This document shows, piece after piece, positions 24,101 through 36,100 of a DNA stretch of 64,000 bases. The notes under the pieces were generated by a model that was given only the letters and a program-made list of their open reading frames with translations, ran no database searches and was not told where the DNA came from. The position numbers and the translations under genes were made by a program. The stretch covers positions 41,906,377-41,970,376 of the forward strand of contig OZ034970.1 in assembly GCA_964030785.1 (NCBI GenBank), in the 5' to 3' direction. This DNA is from Siderastrea siderea (Eukaryota; Cnidaria; Anthozoa; Scleractinia; Rhizangiidae). The first letter of the stretch is position 1. Every line of letters starts with the position of its first letter.

Positions 24101-27100
24101 CATTTTATTTTTATTATATAATAAGAAAATATTTTTAAATTCATTTTCACATTAGATCATTAATATCTACCCAGGAATTGAATTTTTCTGAGTAACCGCT
24201 CCACTTCACCAAAGCTTTACCTTTTCGAGCGTCTCGTCGAACCACTTTCTCAATACGGTAAACGTCTTGAACAGCCTTCTGCATCTCCTGTTCATAAAAA
24301 GAACCTGATATCTCCTCGCCACTGAGATCTTTAAGTCTGTAAGTGATCGGATTGGTGTATTGTATCTTGTCGACTGTGAAAACTTCTTCTGTCCAATTGG
24401 CTGTGTATCCTTTGTCAAAGACAGGACGTTTGTACTTAGATATTCTGACCTTATCACCGACTTTGAACTTTGGTTTTTGTCTTGATGTTTCAATATCACC
24501 GTACAGATTAAAGTAAACAACTCCTTCATTTTTCTTTTTGCTTGCTTCTGCAGGTGTCATCTTTGTGCTTGAATGTCTGGTATTGTTATACTGTTTCACT
24601 AATTTGGGTAACATTTCAAGATACTGTGTATTACCTTGAACAGTAAACTGCTTCCACATCTTGGTTTTAATTGTACGGTTCCATCTTTCACAAACTGACG
24701 ACTTTTCCTCATTCTCAGTTGAGTACAAGGTTATTTTATTCTTATCCAGTAGTTCCTTAACATGTTTGTTATAATACTCTTTTCCTTTGTCTGTCCAAAT
24801 ATATTGTGGTTTTCTGCCTTCTTTGAATATTGTTTTGAATGCTTGAGCAACAGTTTCTCCTTTCTTATCTTTTAATGGGATGATCCAACCGTATTTAGAG
24901 AATACATCTAGAACCATAAGAAGATATCTGTAGCCAGCGTTCCATCGACTGAATTTTTGCATCTCAACGATATCTGAACACCATGTCTCGTCAATATGGT
25001 TTACAATTACCCGCCGCCGGGTGAAGTTACGCTTTATCGGTTTATGAAGCTCATCAGCTAATTTTTCTTGCCAGTTTTCTTCACTCGACGGCCTTTTCAG
25101 TTTAAACCAAGACCAAGTTTTTGCTTTGTGTTAATCATATTTCGTGCCATCCAATGACCCCATTGTCTCTCATTATAAGGAACAGAATCCAACGCTTTGA
25201 CCATTTTCCTGTCGGCTTTGTTTTTGCATTTTTTATCATCTTTGCAAACAGAATAATCAACATCGTGTTGCATCGACACGGCATCAGTTTTGCCGGTCGG
25301 TTTGTCAAAAATCTCGAGAATCTCTCCCGTTTTTTCATCCCATCTCACCTGATTTTCAAGATCGTTGTAGGGGCCTGTGTATCGATGCCCTGGAAGAGTC
25401 CAACCCCCTTTGGGTTTAGGGAGTTTTCCAATGGCTTTATGTATATCTAAACTTCCACCGTCCAAATCCTTTCTGTCTGTTTTATACTTTTTATTCGGTC
25501 TTATTTTAGTGGACAATTGATCAAGCATTTCCGATCCTGTTTTTTGAATGAAAGGAGTTGCTCTTTCCAGAGCATAATCGATAGCCTTTTTCTGAAGTTT
25601 TGGGTTTCTCAAGGCTTCTGATCCATAATATCTTCCCATTTCAACTGCTTTTTTTCCAAGCCAAGGAATACCGTGTTGAATTAACATATCAGTGCCGGTT
25701 GATGCCATCGTATCCAAAATGCCCGCCCCTTCAGACGGGCTAATTAGTTTCCCGTTTGTTTCACGAATCTAGTTTTAGTTATTCCACATTCAGCACATGT
25801 GCAAAAGAACATTAGTCGACCGTTTTTTGCATATTTATATCCTGAGGGTTCAACGCACTCAGTTTCTTTTCTTTGTTTTACGCAATACGTTTTCATTTAC
25901 AATATGGTGGGAAATTTTTTCAAAATATCTTTCAATGAATTTCTCATTTTTCATGGTATCATTGACATCAAAGACTTGCAAAAGGTCGAAATACGATGAA
26001 CCTTTGTTCATCTCATTCAAAAAGTATAAACAAAAATATCCGCAAGTGGTTGTACCCAAATCTTGTATCTGGTTATTTTGATGAATCAGAGTGAGATTCT
26101 TTTTCTCTGCATGATTCACAATTTCTTGAAATGGTGGCAACCCAAAACTGTCGAAATAATTGATTCTCCCATTCTTTACAAATGTTGCGACCCAATGACT
26201 TCCACTCATGTACGACGGCTCAAGATTGTAAATGAAAAAAGCCATTTTGTGGTTGTGTGGAACAGTTTGTTCTCTTGACAAGACACCACCTTTGTTAATT
26301 GGAATTCCGAGATGTCGACACCATTTTATCAAATCGTGATTGCTCAATGGCACATTTTTGAGGAATTTCAAAGTATTGTCCCCAACAGTGGAATCCCATT
26401 GAATGGACTGTTTTTCCCAAGGAGCAACCCTTCCCCCGACTTTTTTTTTTTCCCTCCACCAAAGTTTTCCCATGTTCCATAAAATGGAGGTGGTGGTTGA
26501 TATATTCCCATTCTGGGAGCCGATCCACCATCTTTCAAAGGGGGTTTTCCAATTCTTGGAACTCCTCCTGAACCACCCACCATCTTTTTGAAAGCTTCAA
26601 GAGCGAGTGGAACACCGATCGACGCAAGAAGAGTGCCTAGAAAACCACCAGTTTGTTTTTTTGTTGGTTTTATATGAACACCGGAACCGGTTTGGATTGC
26701 ATTGATAATATCTCTTTTTTGTTTTTCACTCAAGAGATGTTTATTTGCGATGAGTTGATCTATTTTAGAATTTGGAATGAGAAAACCACCAGTTTGTGAA
26801 CCACCGGATATCTTTTTTACAACCTGAGATGCTCCTTCGGAAGCGACACCGGCGAGAGCGGATAATCCAAGTGTTTTTGCCAATGTCGGTCCGAAAGTTC
26901 GACCGAGTGACAAAATTGAACTCAAAAGTGAACCACCAACCTGTTTTCTGATATTGGTCTTGGCCAGTTTTATTTCCATTCCTTTATTCATATTGCGGTT
27001 CTTTTCCAACCTTTTAACGATCGTTGAAGGAACAAGAAGAGTATCACTTCCTCTGAGAGCATCATTTTTCAACCTTAGTTTGATTGTTTCACGGTTGTGA

Positions 27101-30100
27101 AAAGCTTTACTAAGTTTCATTTTCTGAAAATCAGAAAGTGTAACATTTATTTCATGTAGTTCTGTAGACATTTTATTTTATTGATGAAAATAAAATAAAT
27201 TCACGATTTTTTCAAATCAAACAATTATGATGACAGTCGACACCACATTCAATCAGTTTTTCTATATTCTGAGTGACAGAATCTTTTGTTAAGTCAGTTA
27301 TTAATGAATAATCCAAAACTATTTCCATTCCTTTATACTCATTATTTCGTTTACTTTCCAACCTTTCAACAACCGTTGGATGAAAAAGAATATAATAATT
27401 TTCCATCATTTCATCAGTCGTTGAATCTACAAAAAGAGTATCATTTTTCAACCTTTCAACGAAAGTTGATTTATCAAGAAGAGTATCATCTTTCATCCTT
27501 TTTAATGACTTTGAAGGAATAAGAAGAGTATCACTTCCTCTGAGGGCATCATTTTTCAACCTCAGTAAGATTTTTTCACGGTTGAGAAAAGCTTTACAAA
27601 TTTTTTCTTTCTGATACTTTGAAAGTGTGACATTTATTTCGTGTAGTTCTGTTTCCATTTATTTTATTTACGAAATAAAATAAATTCACAAATTTTTTAA
27701 ATTAAACCATCATAAGTTCATTTCCAACCTTGTCAACAATAACCTCTTTTTCGTAAAATACAATGGCATGAGCTCTCACATTAGCTGTTGGTGCTGCATT
27801 CAATCTGTAGTTCAAAATCAGTTGTTTTGGGTCTCTAGTGATAGCCTCTTTTTGGTAGGTTAGATCAAAATAGACAAGACCGTAAAGAGATGTAAAATTA
27901 TGAACATTTAATTGTGTTCCTGTGTTCATATCATTCTTTCGAAAAGCATAAGACATTAGATCGTTGAAGATTCTCACTTTTGAATCGGCATCGTAATCTA
28001 ATTCAGGATAAAAAGTACTGTTTCCATACTCCAAACGACATAATGCAAGAGAGCTATTGTTATCGGCTGCATTCAGCTTGAAAGTATTAAAAATGTAAGG
28101 AGTTCTCTCAGATTCCTCATTGTTTGGGCCATCAGTTCTCTGTAGATAAATGAATACATGTTTAACATTGTCAATGGCCGGGTTAATTTGAAACATGTTT
28201 TGAACTGCTCTTGTATCTGCACTCTGAATATACATATCTTTCATGTACGTCCATTTGGTTGGTTTGAGAAAATCTTCCACAAATTCACCGTATGCACTAT
28301 CTTTAGGAGTTAATCTTGGAAGCCAAAGATAAAATCTTGTAACAACCACCCGCCCATCATCAGCAGCGGCCGCTTTGTGAATCAATTCATCATCACCATT
28401 CAAATCCATTTCGAATGTGATCTGCATGGGAGGAAGCATCTTGTCTTCCAATTCCTCAAAGAAACTGTATCTGTTCAATGGAATGATTTCATTTATGCTT
28501 TTAGCTCCACCACCACCATTGTTCTGGTTTGCTTGAGTTAAAATTCGCCTTGCTTCAAAACCCGAATTTGTATTCGCTGTTGAATCTTCTGTGTCAAGAT
28601 ACCAAAAACTATTTTTTGCTACTGACCTGCTAAAATCATCACTATACTCCAGCAAATTTTTGACATTTGTGATTCTATGAATGTTGTCACTATCATACAC
28701 TGTTTTACCAGCAGATTTGATAACCATATGTTTGATGAGAGAATGTGACCCATTAATCATCGAAATTCGGTCAGCAGCTGCAAAACCGGATCCATCAGCT
28801 TTCTTTTGAAGCTCTTTGGTTACCTCGAAATATCCGTTGAAATAATCGAAAAAAGTGGATCTGTCGGTTATTGTGAATTTATATCCTGTTTTTTTCTGAG
28901 TATTGTTGTTTCCAGGTTGTTCAATGATATTGTCAGGGGAAAATCTAACCATTTCATATCTCTGCAGTTTATCACTTGTTCTGAAAGTCATCTTTTATTT
29001 ATATGTTTGAAACTTTTTTATTTTTTGTTTTTTTTTGTTTTTATTCAATATAACAATCTTTCACAAATTCACAATACATACCATCTTTTGGAACCATTCT
29101 TGGAAGACAAAGATGAAATCGAGTTACAACCACTAGTCCATCATAAGCGGCTTCTTTGTAAAACATTTCATCATCATCATCATTCAAGTCCAGTTCGAAT
29201 GTAAGCTGCATTGGAGGAAGCATCTTATTTTTCAATTCTTCAAAGAAACTGTATCTATACAATGGAATTATCTTACTGTTTCGTCTCTCTTCATTTAAAA
29301 GTTCTATTTCTTCAAAATCCGGATCCTCTGATGTATGAACACGCCATAAAGTATTTCCAACAACTGACCTGTAGAAACCATCTCTATACTCCAACATTTT
29401 TTTAGGATTTACAATTCTATGAATGTCATCACTATCACTATCATAGAGTATTTTACCAGCAGATTTGATAACCATTCGTTTAATGATAGGACGTACTCTA
29501 TCAATTATTGAAATTCGATCATCAGCTTCGAAACCAGATCCATCAGCTTCCTGAAGCTCTTTGGAAACCCCAAAATATCCGTAGAAATAATCAAAAAGAG
29601 AAGATCTATCTGTTATTGTTAATTTATATCCTGTTTTCTTCTGATAATTGTTGTTTCCAGGTTGTTCAATGATATTGTCAGGGGAAAATATAGCCATTTC
29701 ATATCCCTTCAGTTTATCACTTGTTCTGAAAGTCATCTTTTATTTATATGTTTGAAACTTTTTTATTTTTTTTGTTTTTTTGTTTTTATACCCCCTTCCG
29801 GAAATCAATCTATTCAATATCACGTTGTAATCTTCTTCTTCTTTTTGTTTGTTTGTTGCTTTTGGAACTTTTTTTCCCAAAGACTGAAGGTCTTTCATGA
29901 AAAGATGACCTGATTTTTCAGCAACTTTTTCAACAACTTTTTTACCAATTTTATCACCAGCACTTTCTATTCCCGATTTCAAAGCTTTTTTAGCAACAGG
30001 TTTTAAAACTTTATCCACAATCATTTTTATTGGTTTGAAAATATTATCCACAATTAAACCTGACCCTTTATGTTTGTAAACAAATCTTCCAAGACTTGGA

Positions 30101-33100
30101 TGAAAAATTCGTTTGTAATTGTACGTTGGCATTTTATAATTATCTTTTATTTTTTTTTTCTCTCAAAATCAGAGAAAATGATGTATCGGCGTCGTTTAAA
30201 TCAATAATTCGTCTTTTTCCATCGGTAATGTAAATCCGCAGAGTGTGTATCATGTACTTATTCACTGGATAATATTGAACTCTTAATGGTTCCTTGGTAA
30301 AAGCATAAGATGGTTGTAAATCATTTGTTCCAAATGTGTAAATAATATCCGTTTCATGTTCATCAACAAGACTCTCCGAAATGAGATCACAATGTATGTT
30401 CAAAATCTCTGTATCTTGACTGAGATTTGGTGTGTAGTCGCCATTACTTGAACTGGTTAAAATTCGTTTGTTAAAGCCAATCAGATCGCTAAAATTCGAT
30501 GTTGTCAGGTCCAGTCGGTAGTTTGTTGCAAGATTTACTGTTGTTTTGAAAGTCGTGTTATTGAATTGCAATGTAATTGGATACGTGATTGAGCTTGAAG
30601 TTGTTATTTTTGTCTGTTGCTTGATAAAATCATTGAAACTGACATAATTCCATGTGCCCGGTGGGAAGATTATATCTTTCCAAGTTTTTCCACCATCTGA
30701 AGAGTATTTTATTTTTTGGTTGTTCAACTCTGATGTAATATTGAACCATGTGAAAGACATGGATATAATTCGACCTAAACCGAGTTCATATTGTCTGTTT
30801 GGATCAAGTATTATTGGTTGATTATATCTGATTGTGAAATCGCTAGGTTTGTTTTTTGTTTGTTTCTTCTTAACGTTGTGAGAAGATAAAACTAATGTAG
30901 TATTCATTTATTTTACATGGAAAAAGTTTTTATAAATTTTATTGTATTTATCTTTGCTAATTATGTAATTTCTCAACAAAATATCGAGAATGGCAACACC
31001 TGTGTTTCTGAGTTCAATGCTATTGTTTCCAGCATCAATCGAACCGACTATTAATCCCAATTTTTTGATTGCTTCTTCGGGATTGATGAAAACTGCGATG
31101 GCTTTTCCACCTCGTTTTGTTTTCTTTCCTTTGAGACCGGAACCTTTGAAACTCTTCAACTTATTTTTGTTAAAATTGATATAATCGTTGAGAACTTTTC
31201 GAGAGTCGTCGATGACCTTTCTTCTGAACTGTGCTTCAGATTGGGTTATTAAACCTTTATTCAACTGCTTTGTAATGTGTGTTTTATAACCTGGGAGTTG
31301 TTGTCTTTTCTTGACTGCATTTTCTATTTTCTTTGATAAGAAAGAATGTCTTGTTTTTTCTGTCATATCTTCTCTTTTGAGTTGTGCTTCAATGTCATCA
31401 TAGTTGGTCAATCCAAGTTCATCTAAAGTCTCATTTATTCTATCTTCTTCAAAAATCTCATAATCTGGAACTTCATCTTCTTCATATTCTGGGGGGTCTT
31501 CAAGTTGTTGCATATACTCAGGATTGACATATATTTTCTTTTTTCCTGTTTCCAAATCTTTGAGAACATCATCATAGGAGGGTGGTTTTGGAACAAGCTG
31601 TTTAGTATTTTCTGGTTCATGAAACAAATCTTCAAGATTGTAATCTGGTATTTCTTCATCATCTATATTGATACTATAATCTGGAACCTCTACTTTTTTC
31701 CTTTGCAACCGTCTTTTAAAAGGTTGAGGTTGCGTCAACTCCTTCAAACCGGATGTTATCGGTTTGAAAAGCTTCTCTGCTTCAACATCACTCATTGTAT
31801 CGGTTATTTTCTTTTGTTTTAGCGTTTCTCTGATAGTATTGACATCTCGACCTATTTTCGATCTTTTTTCAGCCATTTCTTTCCACTTGAGGAGACTCAT
31901 TTTATTTCATTGAAACAAAAAATATTTTTTTTGTTTCAATTGAATATAAAAAAGCTCGCATGGCGTGTCGCATGGCGTGTCGCATGGTGAGTTGCATGGC
32001 GAGTTGCATAAAATTATTCAGAAAAATTCTATTGTAAATTAATAAAATGGAAATACCAAACTATGATGTGAAAGGTGATAAAGAAAGTAATTTCACCCAA
32101 TTATATCCTTATATGCCAGATAGATGCTTCAGAATGTTAATCTGCGCTCCGAGTGGAAGTGGTAAAACCAATCTTTTACTTCACATGATAAACAAACCCC
32201 TGTTATTTTTTGATAAGATTTATCTATATGCTAAAAACTTACAGCAAAACAAGTACCAATATTTGTTGAAAAAATTTGAACCTCTTTCGAAAAAATATGG
32301 TTATAATATCATTGAAGCTAGCAACGGTGAGATAATTCCTTTACCTAACATGGATGATGGAAACCAAAAGTTAATTATTTTTGATGATTACTTGAACACT
32401 GGAGCGAAAAATGATCAAGAGATACGAAACTATTTCACAAACTCTCGAAATAAAAATTGTAGCTGTATCTATCTGTCTCAGTCTTTTTACAATACAGACA
32501 AAACCATTAGATTAAACTGTTCCCATCACTGCATTTTCGATTTTCCAAGCAAGAATGAACAGAGTAGGATATGTCAAGAATTGAACGTTAAGAAAGACGA
32601 CTATCTCTTGGCAACAAATGAACCTTATACTTTTCTATATGTTGATAAGCCACGAAAATTCAATGCAAAAAATTTCACTAAAATAATCTGAAGAGTTAAT
32701 AAATGAGTTTTTACAACGGAGTATTGAATTTCAATCATTTTATGAATTCGAGAGGTCTCAGAGGTTTACCTGGTATTGGATTTAAATTAGATGCTAATAA
32801 TGATTATGATATGCAGAATAAAAAATTAGTGAATGTAAAACAAGGAACCAATAATAATGATGTGGTCACAAAAAGCCAGTTAGATAGTGAAATAGCTAAG
32901 ATTCCAAGTGCGGATACAACTCAGTTTGTGAAAAAGACAGGAGCAACTATGAGCGGAGACTTAATTTTACAACCACAGCCATACCCAATTCATGGAAACA
33001 CGAATAAAGCCATCTCTTATAACACAGCTCGGAATATATTCTTGAGTAAAAAAGAAGGCGGGTCTATGTTACAATCTTTAGACATGAACAACCATTTCGT

Positions 33101-36100
33101 AACAAATGTCAAAGACCCAGTCAATGCAGATCATGGAGTAAATAAAAAGTATGTCGATAATCAGCTTGTGAAAAAATTAGATAAGGACACTACTATTGAT
33201 ATGAAAGATAATGCGATCACCAATGTCAAATTTCCAGTAAACCAAAAAGACGTTGCTACTGTGGAATATATCACTCAGAGAATCACTAACTCGCAAAAAA
33301 ATTATCTCAAACTTAATGGCACAACAAGTATGTCGGGAGACTTGAATTTAAATAACAATAAAATTATTAACTTACAAACCGATTCAAAAAATTCGAAATC
33401 CGCAGTTAATGTTGAGTTAATGGAAAATGAAATAACAGATTTGAGAAATCTTGTCACTCAAAAAATTCATGAATCTCAGATTACTAGCTCGGGGAAAAAA
33501 GATGTATTCAGATATTTAATGGAAAACGACGACGAATCTTCAAGTGAATCAAATATTCAGGTTTTGGGCATTGTTGATTTTTCCAATTCTCCACATCAAA
33601 TTAATAAAAAAGCTTACCAACTTAAACTCCTGTTCCAAAAAAGCTCACCAAACCAGTACCAATCACGCCTCGGTTTTAACCTTTATAAACTTCCTGTTGG
33701 ATACTATACTTTGGTAGTTGAATGGTTTCCGCCGGAAATGAGTGAGTTGAGTGTGACAGTGCAAGGCACTACGATTTCAATTTCTAATTATGCAACGAAA
33801 GAATTCGAAAACTATACCAAAACAGTTATTAATTTTCATCGATGGGGTAGCTCACCTCCACAATTTATTTATCTCAATCTACACGGTACAGTTACTTTTC
33901 CGTCACTTTTAACAATTGGGCATCTAATTGTTTATGGTGTAAAAGAAACAATTTCAAACGTTGACCCAAGTGTCTATGACACCGCTTTTGTTATTGAAAA
34001 TGGTAAGATGGTAATGGAAACGGATTTGTCTTTAAACGGACACCAACTACGCTCTTCCATTCACCACATAAACGGTTTTTTAAATTCGACAAAAGGGAAC
34101 AAAAATTTTGTTTTAAATGGCGCCGAAATAATGTCATTGCCGGGTGAAGCGATTTTGAAAAATATTGATATATATTGTACGCGTCCAATCACTTCTTCTT
34201 CTTCTCATGTCACTGTGCATAGACACAAAAAAATATCTTTGAAACTTAAAACATCTTTACGGAATTTTTTTACTGGAACTCTAAGCTCTTCAAGAAATTT
34301 TACCTCAAAAAAAAGTGGGTGGTATCAGACAATAAACCTAAATTCTTTCCAAATGTCTTCGTCTGGGATTTTGGCTTTTGAACTAAATATGAATGATGAT
34401 ATTTGGAAAAGTTACAACGCAATTATACTTCGTATTGAGTATCAAACAAGTGCGTGATAACTTTCCACAAAAATTTTCATTTATAATATAGCACAATGCG
34501 GGATATCCATCTGATTGGAGCATGGAATGCTTTTTAGAATATATTATTATCCCAAAAGAAATAATGAGGATTCCGAAACAGATGCGTCACACGATGAGAC
34601 TAATCAAAAGTGAAAAACATCAAATTGGTAGCTATGTGGTGAATAAAATATCACTCAGCTGCTTCGACGATAAAAGATATATTCATAAAAATGGTGTGGG
34701 AAGTTATGCTTATGGTCATAATAGACCTTGTAAAATTTCAGCCAAAAATTGAGTGAGAATTTGGCTAGGTGCGCTCGCGTGCTTTTATCAGTCAAGTGTG
34801 TGTGAAGTTTCTTGGAGATTTCATATAAAATTTTATATGAAATTTTATATAAAATTGTGGGTATATTTCGCCGACTGCATTCGTATACTTTGACTGGAAA
34901 TATTTTCTCTTTAATTTGACTGAAGATTTGACTAGGTGTTCTCGTATTCTCATTTACTAAACTACTTTTGTCCTATATTAAACAGGTCAAGCGTGAGTCA
35001 GATAGTTACTCTCATCTTGGACTCCAAACCAACTTCTGTTCTGTGTCACATGGGAGATTTTGGATGTGGAGATGGCGGATGGACGCCGGTCATGAAGATT
35101 GATGGCACTAAGGTATGCTACTACCTGCTTGCTCATATCTAAATCTACACTTCTTTTGTTCGGTAACCTTTCAAAAAATTACAAACATTCCGTATTTTTG
35201 CTTTGATTCGTCCACGCTTTAAGGGTGGGCGAGAATGCATGCACGAGAATCCATGCTTGTGCTTGGAGGTATTGATGATTCGAGCCCCTCCCTTAACCTT
35301 TTCTTTGATGACAAATAAGAAGCAAAACTAATGGACAATACACAGCCATAGGTGAACTAAAACTTAAATGGTGTCGTCTTTATAAAGGTTTGAATAATAC
35401 ATCCTCGGAAATAACTAAGAAAACGGAAAATAACTAACACCTTTAAGCTTATTAAGGATAATGGCGTGACTGCGTGTTATTCACAAAAAAAAATCTTTCA
35501 CAGGATAATATTTAATAGCTTACCTCCTAAGCCTAGGGAATTTATGCTACTTACCAGCTTGTTACTTATTCCATACCTACGTTTCTCTTTGAGGACCTAA
35601 CAGTCATTTTGTATTTCAATCCTTTAAAGGCAACCTTCCATTACGATTCCAGTCTTTGGAGCAACAAAGAAACCTTCAACCTTGCAGGAGGGGAGACTGG
35701 GTTCGACACGCAAGAGACCAAGTTACCAACCTACTGGAACACATCCTTCTCCAAGATCTGTCTCGGTATGAAGATCGACCAGCAGCTAAATTTTGTTGTG
35801 ATAAATAAGCACGCTGATTCCCTGCACTCACTGATTGCTGACGGCCAATACCGCGCTACCTCACTGGGTCGTAACACGTGGAAGACATTAATTGGTTCCC
35901 AAGCTTCCTTGCAGGCCAAATGTAACAAGGAAGGGTTCAACGCTCGGTGTCTCTCCAGTAGCGCTTCCAAAGCAAGAATTGGTGTCCTTGGTAACCAGCA
36001 GTACGACTGCAACACCTGTAACTCCAGAATCGGGTTTGGTACTGGTGGTTATGAGGATGACTCCAACACGTGTGGAAACCACTCTCCGGCTAATGGAGAT

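Larger units (their letters stand above)
19611..34966. mobile_element. Complete Maverick/Polinton (adintovirus-like) element, 15,356 bp
   Basis: The element is bounded by 388-bp terminal inverted repeats starting AGTAGTTTAG and flanked by the 6-bp duplication TTTGTC. It carries the full core set: protein-primed DNA polymerase B, retroviral-type integrase with chromodomain, adenain-like protease, FtsK/HerA-type packaging ATPase, double-jelly-roll major capsid and minor capsid protein. It also has a PLA2-like protein, pVI-like and basic proteins, a fibre-like protein and small ORFs. Fourteen genes run leftward as a dense block; two run rightward from about 32.0 kb. None of the core frames is broken. 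Identical terminal repeats indicate recent insertion. It lies antisense (polymerase side left) within an intron of a plus-strand host gene. Confidence 0.97.

Noticed and set aside
24206..24529. ORF antiparallel in frame to the integrase C-terminal region
   Set aside because: Alternative-frame shadow inside the integrase gene.
26295..26531. Third-frame ORF across the pVI-like/protease overlap
   Set aside because: Shadow of two real overlapping genes; no conserved feature of its own.
34522..34752. Separate 76-aa Polinton gene
   Set aside because: Most of it is the terminal-repeat copy of the polymerase end.
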